Source: CAVQHY01 sp963712465 (GTDB taxonomy: Bacteria; Actinomycetota; Thermoleophilia; Gaiellales; Gaiellaceae). From it: a DNA stretch of 64,000 nucleotides. Positions 1 to 7,432 of this stretch are shown here, one piece after another. The notes beneath the pieces were generated by a model. It worked only from the letters and a program-made list of their open reading frames with translations. It did no database searches and was not told the origin of the DNA. How positions within the stretch are numbered: position 1 is the first letter of the stretch; the number at the start of each line of letters is the position of its first letter. The stretch spans positions 124,001 through 188,000 of the forward strand of contig CAVQHY010000004.1 in assembly GCA_963712465.1 (NCBI GenBank). Direction: 5' to 3'. A program made the position numbers and the translations under genes.

Positions 1-19
1 ACAGAAGAGGCCGGCGGTG

Positions 20-583
20 TCACTCCGACTCATCGCGGGCGCGCCCGTAGCGCTCGTAGATCACGCGCGAGCCGAACGTCCTGGTCTCGATCAGCTCCAG
101 CGCGATGTCGTCGGTGACGGGTGGCAGGAACGGCGTGCCGCCACCGACGACGACCGGGTTGCGGAACATGCGCAGCTCGTCGACGAGGCCGAGCTCGATC
201 GCCTGCGCGGCCAGGCCGGCGCCGCCGATCGCGACGTCCTTGTCAGTCGCGTCGAGCGCCGCGGCGACCTCCTCGGCCAATGACGCCTCGGCGAGCCGGG
301 CGTTGCCCTGGACGCTGTCGAGCGTGTGGCTGAAGACGACCTTCGGGATCGCGCACCAGACGTCGGCGAACGCGGCCCCGAGCTCGTTGTCGCGCATCGA
401 CGGATCCGTCTCCCACACCAGCATCGTCTCGTAGAGCCTGCGGCCGCACAGATAGCCGCCGAGCTCGCGTGTCTGCGCGATGTGGAAACGAAACTGCTCC
501 TCGCTGGGGACCGACCACCCGAACGCGCCCTCGCGGTCGGCGATAAAGCCGTCCACCGAGACGCTCATCGAGTAGATCAGCAT
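20..583 (-). CDS. RibD/dihydrofolate-reductase-fold reductase
   Basis: A 187-residue protein of the RibD C-terminal domain family (DHFR-like fold, NADPH-dependent; substrates of these stand-alone proteins are mostly unknown). Visible family marks are the N-terminal strand MLIYSMSVSVDGFIAD, the segment LGGYLCGRRLYETM, and the glycine-rich nucleotide-binding stretches DVAIGGAGLAAQAI and VVVGGGTPFLP. The ATG at 583 is chosen because homologues start at this strand; six more codons are open upstream. It is transcribed away from the VOC gene. Likely a cytosolic reductase; no substrate can be inferred. Confidence 0.85.
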   Translation of the reverse strand: MLIYSMSVSVDGFIADREGAFGWSVPSEEQFRFHIAQTRELGGYLCGRRLYETMLVWETDPSMRDNELGAAFADVWCAIPKVVFSHTLDSVQGNARLAEASLAEEVAAALDATDKDVAIGGAGLAAQAIELGLVDELRMFRNPVVVGGGTPFLPPVTDDIALELIETRTFGSRVIYERYGRARDESE

Positions 584-891
584 GGCTTCAGATCGTCGCA
601 CCGGCGGGCGGCTGGAGGACCACCCAGATCAACTACGCGCCGCCTTCGGGCGGGCGCGCAGGATGGACGCCTGCTGCAGAACGTGTCTGTGCTCATGTGC
701 TCTAGACCCCACCCGAGTCGCGAAGTCATCGCCACTCCGCCACCAGCGGCATCGAGCGCAGCGTGCCATACGGCGATCCCCTAACGCACATCGGGAGCTG
801 GCGCGCGCCGGCGTCGTGCCAGTGCACCCATATGGGAGCGGGCCGAGCATCGTCGCTGTCGCAATGAGGCAGAAGCGATAGCCTCGACGAA
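584..891. other. intergenic region, no gene seen
   Basis: About 308 bases between the divergent RibD-like and VOC genes. Open frames here are continuations or shadows without family resemblance. I see no clear -35/-10 pair, repeat or RNA fold. Promoters for both flanking genes must lie here but cannot be placed. Confidence 0.5.
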
Positions 892-1630
892 GTGTTCGAC
901 CACGTCGCGATCGCCGTCTCGGATCTCGCCGCGTCGGAGCGCTTCTACCGCACCGTGCTTTCCGTGCTCGGCGTCGAGCCCAGCCACGCGGACGCCGAGC
1001 TCGTCGAGTGGGACGACTGGGACATCGGGCCAACGGACCGCGAGCACCCCGTGACCCGCGGGCTGCACGTCGGCTTCCGCGCGCCGTCTCGTGAGGCCGT
1101 GGACGCGTTCTGGCAGGCCGGGATCGACGCGGGGTACCGCGACGACGGCGCGCCGGGGCGGCGCACGGTCTACGGGCCCGACGTACTACGGCGGGTTCCT
1201 GCTCGACCCGGACGGCAACAGCGCGGAGGCGGTGCACACGGAACGCGACGAGCCGGTGCCCGACGGCCGCGTCGACCACCTCTGGATCCGCGTCCGTGAC
1301 CTCGCCACGTCCAAGCGCTTCTACACGACGATCGCCCCGTACGCCGGGCTGGAGCTGGGCGTGGACGAGCCGGACCACGTGCAGCTCAAGGGCGCCGACC
1401 ACAGCTTCTCGCTCATCGACGACGAGCGGCCGTTTACGGAGCACGTCCACGTCGCCTTCTCGGCGCAGGACGACGTGACCGTGCGCTCGTTCCACGCCGC
1501 CGCGCTCGCCGCGGGCTACGAGGACCACGGGGGTCCCGGCGAGCGCGCCGTCTACCACCCGGGCTACTACGGCGCCTTCGTCCTGGACCCCGACGGGCAC
1601 AACGTCGAGGTCGTCAACCACAACCGCTGA
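892..1630 (+). CDS. two-domain VOC (glyoxalase-fold) protein, frameshifted
   Basis: Two tandem vicinal-oxygen-chelate domains, the usual layout of a ~245-residue VOC protein. Domain 1 starts FDHVAIAVSDLAASERFY (GTG start at 892). Domain 2 starts VDHLWIRVRDLATSKRFY and ends FVLDPDGHNVEVV. The first domain leaves frame near 1180 inside TVYGPTYYGGFLLDPDGN: a single extra base in the run gggcccgacg separates the halves, and removing it restores one continuous protein. VOC proteins include glyoxalases, dioxygenases and resistance proteins; nothing here picks among them. The break is probably a sequence error, but a true recent frameshift cannot be excluded. Confidence 0.8.
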
Positions 1631-1633
1631 GCC

Positions 1634-1738
1634 ATGGCCAACGACGCCGCACGCCACATCTCGCCGGAGGGGCTCGCCATGCTGGAGGCGGAGCTCCGCG
1701 AGCTCGAGACGGCGCGATCTTGGAACAGAAGCGATTGA
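1634..1738 (+). pseudogene. greA: truncated GreA N-terminus
   Basis: An ATG four bases after the VOC stop opens a 34-residue frame, MANDAARHISPEGLAMLEAE followed by LRELETARSWNRSD. The first 28 residues match the start of the GreA/GreB coiled-coil domain, where TPEG...L..EL..L is the hallmark. The match ends abruptly near base 1715, exactly where GreA would continue into its basic coiled coil, and a stop follows. Full GreA is about 155 residues. This is therefore a remnant or a rearrangement breakpoint, not a working elongation factor. Confidence 0.65.
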
Positions 1739-2081
1739 TCGCCGCGCTGGCGACGCTGTCGCTTCGAGGCAGTCACGACTTCGCTTTCGCGTGAAAGCGG
1801 GCGTCTGCGCGGAGACGCTTCGCGTGCCTCGTTGGACGACACGCGATCGCCGGCGCCGGCGTCGAGCTCGCGCCCGCTTTCCCCGACGCGCGTCCGCCCA
1901 TACGTGCGCGAACTTCCGAGCCAGCCCACTTGGGTGATCCAGCTGGCACCGTGAGCTGCGCGGTCGGGGGTTAGGGGGTGCCGCTGGCGTTCCTGGCAAC
2001 GGCAACGGAGGCCGTGCATCACCGGTGCATCACGAGCACGGCGTTTGGCGGCCTTCCGCGGGATCGCGGATCGACGCGAAA

Positions 2082-2153
2082 CCGGATGGTGTAAGCCAAA
2101 TCGGCCGGCCAGACGACTCGTGGGCCGAAGAATCCGGCTTACAGGCCTGCTAC
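2082..2153 (+). ncRNA. structured RNA-like element, RNase P RNA 3' end-like
   Basis: Nested inverted repeats: TGTAAGCC at 2090-2097 pairs with GGCTTACA at 2136-2143, CCGGAT at 2082-2087 could alternatively pair with ATCCGG at 2132-2137, and TCGGCC at 2101-2106 pairs with GGCCGA at 2123-2128. The strings AAGCCAAATCGG and AGAATCCGGCTTAC resemble the late conserved regions of bacterial RNase P RNA (AAG.CCAAATAGG and AGAAYCCGGCTTAY in E. coli M1). A strong terminator follows at once. The conserved 5' half of RNase P RNA (GAGGAAAGTCC) is not seen upstream, so this would be a fragment or a different RNA. Confidence 0.35.
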
Positions 2154-2183
2154 AGAAAAAGCCCTGGAAACGGGGCTTTTTCT
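2154..2183. terminator. strong bidirectional intrinsic terminator
   Basis: Perfect 11-bp inverted repeat AGAAAAAGCCC (2154-2164) and GGGCTTTTTCT (2173-2183) around an 8-base loop. The T-tract on one side and A-tract on the other make it a Rho-independent terminator in either direction. It closes the RNA-like element just upstream. Confidence 0.8.
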
Positions 2184-2456
2184 ATTGTGACCTTTCGCTA
2201 CGGACTCGTCACGGTTTCGTGAGGCAGCCTCTCGGCGGTCTCTTGGAACCGCTCGGCGCGGGCGCCCGACGGTCGCCTTGCGCCTGTGTCGGCGTCGCTC
2301 CGCCCCGCGCAGCGACACTATCAGCGGCTCTGGACTGACCCCGGCTCGTGAGCTCGGCGATGCCACCGCGCGGCAGGGACGCGGCGAGCAGGATGATGAT
2401 CGCGGCCGCGATCGTCCTGGCGTGCCGCTCGCATCGCGACGGCCAAGCTCGCGACC

Positions 2457-2771
2457 ATGGCCGGCGCCGGGATCCTCGTCCAAATCATCAACATCGACGC
2501 GCTCGCGGCCTACCTCGGCGGGCTGAAGGAAATCGTGATCGCGGATGTGACCACGACCCAGGCGATCGTCGCGACGCTCATCTGTCTGGCGCTGATGCTC
2601 CTGCCCTACTACGGCCCGGTGCTCGTCTACGTCGCCGCACCCGGGCGCGCAGGCCCGCTGCTGCGGCGGATGACCGCGTGGATGCTGACGAACTCGCGCA
2701 TGCTCGAGATCGTCGTCGGGCTCGCGTTCGGCGCGCTCTTCCTCTGGAAGGGCCTCGCGGTCCTGCTCTGA
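2457..2771 (+). pseudogene. C-terminal part of a GAP/Sap-family membrane protein
   Basis: The frame encodes three hydrophobic segments (IVATLICLALMLLPYYGPVLVYV, then MLEIVVGLAFGALFLWKGLAVLL) and the charged linker AAPGRAGPLLRRMTAWML. This resembles the C-terminal half of the GAP family (sulfolipid-1-addressing protein-like membrane proteins), which normally have about 220 residues and six membrane segments. The N-terminal half is missing: the frame stays open upstream for a few codons (RIATAKLATMAGAG) but shows no other helices. It is either a remnant or a gene broken upstream. Confidence 0.5.
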
Positions 2772-2863
2772 CCGTGCCCGGCCAGAGGCTCAGCCTCGGT
2801 GGCGTCGCCTTGCTGGGCAGTGGCCGATGATGAACGACAGCGGGACGAGAAGCCTTCCGACTC

Positions 2864-3656
2864 GTGACCGCCGCGGCGCCGGCAGGGCCGGCTGAGAGTG
2901 CCCTGCTGCGAGCGGTCGGTCGGCTGCTCCACGTCGACGATGACGAACGGCTCGATGCCTACGCGCGCCTTCCGGCCGGCGACCGCCCGTCATCGCTCGA
3001 CGCCTTGAGCCCGCGCGAGCAGAGACTCCTCCGCATGCTCGTCGCTCACGGGCTTGAGTGCGTCGGCGAGCTTCGACGACGCGGTGGCGCCAGGTCTGGA
3101 CGCATCCGCAAGTGCGCGCGGAACTGATCGAGGTGCTCGACTTGCTTCGTGAGCGCGTGTCATATCTCGACTACCCGCTCGGGCTGCCCGGCGTGCCGCT
3201 CGTACTTCACTTCCGCTACACGCGCGCGGAGATCCTCGCGGCGTTCGGTGTCGGCGAGGGCGCAAAGCCGCCGACGTGGCAGACGGGTGGGTGTCTGGTG
3301 GGAGTCACAATCGCGGACCGATTCTCTTCGCCTTCACGCTCGACAAGAGCGTCGGCGGCTTCTCGCCGACCACCCGCTACCGCGACTACGCGATCAGCCC
3401 CGCGTGGATCCACTGGGAGAGCCAGTCCGCGACGGCGTCCGATAGCGCAACGGGGGAGAGGTACATCCGCCAGCGCGGGGCCGGGACTAGTGTCGTGCTG
3501 TTCGCGCGACTTCGCACGACCGACCGAGTTTTTTGGTGCCTCGGTCTCCTCTCATATGTGAGCCATGAGGGTGACCGGCCGATCGCGTTCGTATGGAAGC
3601 TCCATCGGCGCTTGCCGGCCGAGCTCTACACGTCATTCGCCGCCGCCGTCGCGTAA
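2864..3656 (+). pseudogene. shredded DUF3427 tail of a DEAD/DEAH helicase
   Basis: Protein similarity runs through all three forward frames: LLRMLVAHGL, then ASASFDDAVA, then WTHPQVRAELIEVLDLL...LVLHFRYTRAEILAAFGV, then VWWESQSRTD, then LFAFTLDKSVGGFSPTTRYRDYAI...IHWESQSAT, ending FWCLG..YVSHEGDRPIAFVWKLH. This is the DUF3427 domain that ends some DEAD/DEAH-box restriction-type helicases. At least four single-base shifts (about 3053, 3090, 3292, 3320) break it, and the helicase core that should precede it is absent. It is non-functional as written. Confidence 0.75.
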
Positions 3657-3719
3657 TTGCAGGCTCTTGCGCCCTACGGTGCGCATCGACGGCCTGATCG
3701 CTTGCCTGCGGCCGGTCAC

Positions 3720-4955
3720 TCAGTGCGTCGGCCGAGGCGCCCTCGCCGCCGGCCCGAGCTCGCGCTCGAAGCGGTCTAGGAGGTCGAACAGGCCGACGCA
3801 CTCCCAGGCGCGGTTACGTCGTCCCACGGCCGTCTGCCGAAGGACGCCGGCGTGCTCGAGGCGAAGGATCGCCTGGCGGGCGCGCTCGTCTGTCCCTCCG
3901 AGCAGCTGCGTGGCGGTCTTGACGTTGACGATCGGCTGCGAGGGCAAGAGCTCGATCAGTCGCAAGGGGCCGGAGTTGCGCCGCGGGTTGTCAGCTTGCC
4001 TTGCCCAGCGGGCTTGTAACTCGGCGACATGGCCGGCAAACGCCCGTGCTTCGGTCGATGCTCGGTACATAGCGTCGACGAAGACGGTGTACCAGTCCTC
4101 CTCGTCGCCGTTGCGCCAGCTGGTCAGGCCGGCGCCGTAGCGGTCGGCTTCTCCGGCAAGGGCAAGACTTACGGGGGGCAGGTATCGGGGAGCGAGCCCG
4201 CGGCGGCGGAGGATGCTCAGGATCAAGGCTCTGCCGACGCGTCCGTTGCCGTCGTGAAAGGGATGGATGGTCTCGAACTGGGCATGCGCGATCGCAGCCT
4301 GAATAACGGCGGGAACATCCTCGCGACTGGAGAACGCGCATAGGTCGTCGAGCAGCTCGGGGACGAGCTCGGGTAGCGGGGGGATGAACTCCGCGTTGCG
4401 CGGGCTCGATGCCGCGCCGCCGATCCAGTTCTGGTCATCGCGGACGATTCCGCCCAAGTGCTCGTCGCGCGTGCCCGCGAAGAGGAGGCGGTGGACCTCG
4501 AGCAGATCCGCGGGCGTAAACTCCTCGGCCTCGCTCGCGAGCGCGACGGCGCGTTCCAGCGCGGCGATGTTGGCGAGCACCCCCTGGGCGGTCAGGTCGC
4601 GGCCGTCCGCGGAGAATGCCGCCTTCGCAAGTCTTCGGTGCGAGAGCACGAGGCCCTCGATCCGCGACGACGCCACCGATTCCGCGCGTAGGAGCTGGCG
4701 CGCCAGTGCTTCGACGTTGGCGAGGGCGGGAGGGTCGTCGTTCAACTGCCGGCAGGCTTGCTCGGCGTTGGCGGCGGCGGCGGCGATGTGCGAGCCGAGC
4801 AGGAAGTCCTCCTCGGCGATCGCAGCCGGCACGTAGGCGCGATAGGTGAAGCCACGCCTCGCGTCGCGGCCGCCGAGGGCGCCCGGGCGCGCGTCCCAGT
4901 GGCGCTCGACCAGACGGCCTCGATTTGAGTCTGCTCTAAGCTTGGTAGCCATCAT
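3720..4955 (-). CDS. Fic/DOC-family AMP-transferase, autoinhibited
   Basis: 411-residue Fic protein. Fic enzymes transfer AMP (or related groups) from a nucleotide to a hydroxyl side chain of a target protein. The catalytic loop HPFHDGNGR at residues 231-239 is complete. The inhibitory helix motif (S/T)xxxE(G/N) is SSRIEG at residues 96-101, N-terminal to the core, so this is a class II, self-inhibited Fic. The C-terminal ~110 residues look like a winged-helix (VKTATQLLGGTDERARQAILRLEHAGVLRQ). ATG at 4955 is followed by a second ATG. Palindromic repeats at the start codon suggest autoregulation through that domain. Target unknown. Confidence 0.92.
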   Translation of the reverse strand: MMATKLRADSNRGRLVERHWDARPGALGGRDARRGFTYRAYVPAAIAEEDFLLGSHIAAAAANAEQACRQLNDDPPALANVEALARQLLRAESVASSRIEGLVLSHRRLAKAAFSADGRDLTAQGVLANIAALERAVALASEAEEFTPADLLEVHRLLFAGTRDEHLGGIVRDDQNWIGGAASSPRNAEFIPPLPELVPELLDDLCAFSSREDVPAVIQAAIAHAQFETIHPFHDGNGRVGRALILSILRRRGLAPRYLPPVSLALAGEADRYGAGLTSWRNGDEEDWYTVFVDAMYRASTEARAFAGHVAELQARWARQADNPRRNSGPLRLIELLPSQPIVNVKTATQLLGGTDERARQAILRLEHAGVLRQTAVGRRNRAWECVGLFDLLDRFERELGPAARAPRPTH

Positions 4956-4985
4956 GCATAACCAAACTTAGCATATTAAGTTTGG
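4937..4985. promoter_or_regulatory. candidate operator repeats at the fic start
   Basis: CCAAACTTA (4962-4970) and TAAGTTTGG (4977-4985) form a perfect 9-bp inverted repeat around GCATAT, in an AT-rich patch just upstream of the fic start codon at 4955. A third near-copy, TAAGCTTGG (4937-4945), lies inside the first codons of fic. The arrangement suits a repressor binding site, possibly for the winged-helix end of the Fic protein itself. Confidence 0.55.
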
Positions 4986-5272
4986 CTAGCACGGTAAGCC
5001 ATCCAATCTTGGATGCTGACCAATGTTAGAGAGGCAAGGATCACATCTCTCTGACGCCCAGGATGAGGGAATCTTTTAGTCGATGAGTCCGGAGTTTGCG
5101 GACGGGCGCGACGTCGATCGCCCTCAATGACCGCGAGCGGGGAACCGATGACCGATGAGCTGGTCGTCGAACCGGCACGGAAGGCCGAGGCTAGGAGACG
5201 ACCTCGCTCGGTAGGCGGCGAGGCTCAGCGCAGGTACCTCGACATCGCTGGCAGCCGGGATGGCCGGTATGA

Positions 5273-5284
5273 GAACATACGTTC
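5273..5284. promoter_or_regulatory. LexA (SOS) box of dinB
   Basis: GAAC-ATAC-GTTC, a perfect match to the Gram-positive/actinobacterial LexA operator core GAAC-N4-GTTC, with a flanking G giving the usual GTTCG. It ends directly at the dinB GTG start, so LexA bound here would cover the transcription start. Confidence 0.85.
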
Positions 5285-6475
5285 GTGTCCCGTGAGGGAA
5301 CGATTCTCCATGCTGACGTTGACGCGTTCTTCGCGGCGGTCGAGCAGCGGGACGACCCACGCTTACGCGGCCGTCCCGTGATCGTGGGCGGCGGCGTCGT
5401 CCTTGCGGCCAGCTACGAGGCGAAGGCCTGCGGGGTCCGGACGGCCATGAGCGGCCGGCAGGCGCGGCGCCTCTGTCCGCGGGCGGTCGTGGTCGAGCCT
5501 CGCATGGCGGCGTACGCGGAGGCGAGCAAGGCGGTGTTCCGCGTCTTCGAGGACATGTCGCCGCTCGTCGAGGGTCTGTCGATCGACGAGGCCTTCCTCG
5601 ACGTCCGCGGGCTCGAGCGGATCTCGGGAACGCCCCCCGAGATCGCCGCGCGTCTACGGCGTCGGGTCGGCGACGAGGTCGGCCTGCCGGTCACGGTCGG
5701 CGTTGCGCGCACGAAGTTCCTCGCCAAGGTGGCGAGCGGCGTGGCCAAGCCCGACGGCCTGCTCGTCGTGCCGCCCGACGGCGAGCTGTCGTTTCTCCAT
5801 CCGCTTCCGGTGGAGCGGCTGTGGGGCGTTGGACGGGTGACCGCCGACAAGCTCCGCCCGCGCGGGATCAGGACCGTGGGCGACGTCGCCGCGCTCCCCG
5901 AGGAGGCGCTGGTGTGGATGCTCGGTCGGGGCGCGGGCCGCCAGCTCCACGCGCTCGCACACAATCGCGATCCCCGGCCGGTGCGCGTCGGGCGGCGCCG
6001 CGGCTCGATCGGCTCCCAGCGGGCGCTGGGTCGCACGCCGAGATCGTTCGAGGCGATCGACGCCGTCGCCGTCGGGCTCGTCGATCGCATCACCCGCCGG
6101 CTGCGTGTCGCGGGACGGGTTGGGCGCACCGTCGTGCTTCGGCTGCGCTTCGCCGACTACTCCCGGGCGACGCGCTCCCACACGCTGCCGCAGGCGACCG
6201 CCCGGACAGACGCGATCCTGGCCGCGGCCAGATGGCTGCTGGCAGCGGCGCTGCCGGCGATCGAGTGTCGGGGCCTCACGCTCGTGGGGGTGGCGGTCAC
6301 CAATCTCGAGGACGATCGCTTCGTTCAGCTCGCCCTGCCGCTCGACCGGCGAAGCGACGGGGCGCTCGACGCGGCGCTCGACGAGATCCGGGAGCGGTTC
6401 GGCGGGGCGGCCGTCACTCGAGCCGTGCTCCTGGGGCGCGAGCGGGGACTCTCGATGCCGTTGCTTCCCGATTGA
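5285..6475 (+). CDS. dinB: DNA polymerase IV (Y-family)
   Basis: 396-residue error-prone translesion polymerase. Catalytic acidic residues are visible as D11 in HADVDAFF and D101-E102 in SIDEAFLDV; FF at 15-16 is at the steric gate. The helix-hairpin-helix part (LWGVGRVTADKLRPRGIRTVGDVAAL) and little-finger region follow. A QLALPL string near residue 345 fits a sliding-clamp-binding motif. The GTG at 5285 is the only start before the catalytic motif and abuts the LexA box, implying a leaderless SOS-induced transcript. Confidence 0.93.
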   Translation: MSREGTILHADVDAFFAAVEQRDDPRLRGRPVIVGGGVVLAASYEAKACGVRTAMSGRQARRLCPRAVVVEPRMAAYAEASKAVFRVFEDMSPLVEGLSIDEAFLDVRGLERISGTPPEIAARLRRRVGDEVGLPVTVGVARTKFLAKVASGVAKPDGLLVVPPDGELSFLHPLPVERLWGVGRVTADKLRPRGIRTVGDVAALPEEALVWMLGRGAGRQLHALAHNRDPRPVRVGRRRGSIGSQRALGRTPRSFEAIDAVAVGLVDRITRRLRVAGRVGRTVVLRLRFADYSRATRSHTLPQATARTDAILAAARWLLAAALPAIECRGLTLVGVAVTNLEDDRFVQLALPLDRRSDGALDAALDEIRERFGGAAVTRAVLLGRERGLSMPLLPD

Positions 6476-6499
6476 GATATGCCGATATAGGTATATAAT
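6472..6499 (+). promoter_or_regulatory. sigma-70-type promoter of the arsR-SRPBCC pair
   Basis: TTGAGA at 6472-6477 and a perfect TATAAT at 6494-6499, 16 bases apart. The -10 lies 7 bases before the ATG at 6507, so the mRNA probably starts at or next to the start codon (leaderless). Alternating GATAT/TATAG/TATATA strings between the boxes could be the ArsR operator. Confidence 0.7.
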
Positions 6500-6506
6500 C
6501 TCGCTC

Positions 6507-6863
6507 ATGGCACGAGCGGCGACCACGGCGGATGCGTTCAACGCGGTGGCCGAGCCCCGACGGCGGCAGATCCTGGACGCCCTCGCGGGCGGAGAGCGTC
6601 CGGTGAACGACCTCGTTCATGCGCTCGGGCTGGCCCAGCCGCAGGTGTCCAAGCACCTGCGCGTGCTCCGGGAGGTGGGCGCGGTCGACGTGCGTGACGA
6701 AGGACGGCAGCGGCTGTATCGCCTGAACGGCCACGCGCTCAAGCCCATCCACGACTGGGTCAAGAGCTACGAGCGCTCGTGGTCGGAGCGGTTCGACCTG
6801 ATGGATGTCGTGCTGGAGGACCTCAAACAGAGAGAGGAAGGAGCTGGTGGCAATGACGAGTAG
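6507..6863 (+). CDS. ArsR-family winged-helix repressor
   Basis: 118 residues. The helix-turn-helix reads RRRQILDALAGGERPVNDLV and AQPQVSKHLRVLREVGAV, then the wing VRDEGRQRLYRL. There is no CxC metal-binding motif, so it belongs to the metal-independent ArsR group that is habitually paired with SRPBCC proteins. It overlaps the following SRPBCC gene by 11 bases, so the two are translated together. It probably represses its own promoter; the ligand is unknown. Confidence 0.9.
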   Translation: MARAATTADAFNAVAEPRRRQILDALAGGERPVNDLVHALGLAQPQVSKHLRVLREVGAVDVRDEGRQRLYRLNGHALKPIHDWVKSYERSWSERFDLMDVVLEDLKQREEGAGGNDE

Positions 6864-7341
6864 CGGGACGGCGACGGTGACGCTCCCCACGGATCAGCAG
6901 ATCCTGATCACGCGAGAGTTCGACGCCCCAAGGCACCTCGTGTACAAGGCATGGACCACGCCCGAGCTGGTCAAGCGCTGGTGGCACGCCAACCGCGGCG
7001 AGGTGACGATCGCCGAGATCGATCTGCGGGTCGGCGGCACCTGGCGCTACGTGATGGTGACCGACAGCGGGCTCGAAGTCGGCTTCCACGGCGAGTACCG
7101 CGAGCTCGTCCCGAACGAGCGGATCGTCTCGACCGAGGTCTACGAGGCCATCCCCGACGCCGAGGAGCACGCAGCGCTGGACACCCTCACGCTCACGGAG
7201 GTGGACGGCAGAACGACGCTCACGGTTCTCGTGGAGCACCCAACCAGGGAAGGCCGCGACGCGCACATCAACTCGGGGATGGAGGACGGCATGCAGGACG
7301 CGATGGACCTCCTCGAGCAGGTCGCTGTGTCGCTGCGCTGA
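6853..7341 (+). CDS. SRPBCC (AHSA1-type) ligand-binding protein
   Basis: 162 residues. Typical AHSA1/SRPBCC start LITREFDAPRHLVYKAWTTPELVKRWW, middle GGTWRYVMV and GEYRELVPNERIVSTEVYE, and the long C-terminal helix EDGMQDAMDLLEQVAVSL. The fold makes a hydrophobic cavity for small ligands. The ATG at 6853 sits inside the arsR end with AAGGAGCT as ribosome-binding site. ArsR-SRPBCC pairs are very common in actinobacteria; the ligand is rarely known. Confidence 0.9.
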   Translation: MTSSGTATVTLPTDQQILITREFDAPRHLVYKAWTTPELVKRWWHANRGEVTIAEIDLRVGGTWRYVMVTDSGLEVGFHGEYRELVPNERIVSTEVYEAIPDAEEHAALDTLTLTEVDGRTTLTVLVEHPTREGRDAHINSGMEDGMQDAMDLLEQVAVSLR

Positions 7342-7432
7342 GAGGCGTCCTCAGCACGGGCCGCCGGGACGACCATCGCTCCCGGTGATTCGCCCTCGCA
7401 TCGGAGACGTGTCAGCACGGGCGGCGCCGCTT

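Noticed and set aside
629..2005. 458-codon minus-strand frame opposite the VOC gene
   Set aside because: Arg-rich shadow product; the plus strand carries two clear VOC domains.
5127..5381. small plus-strand frame before dinB
   Set aside because: Runs into dinB in another frame, crosses the LexA box and has no homology.
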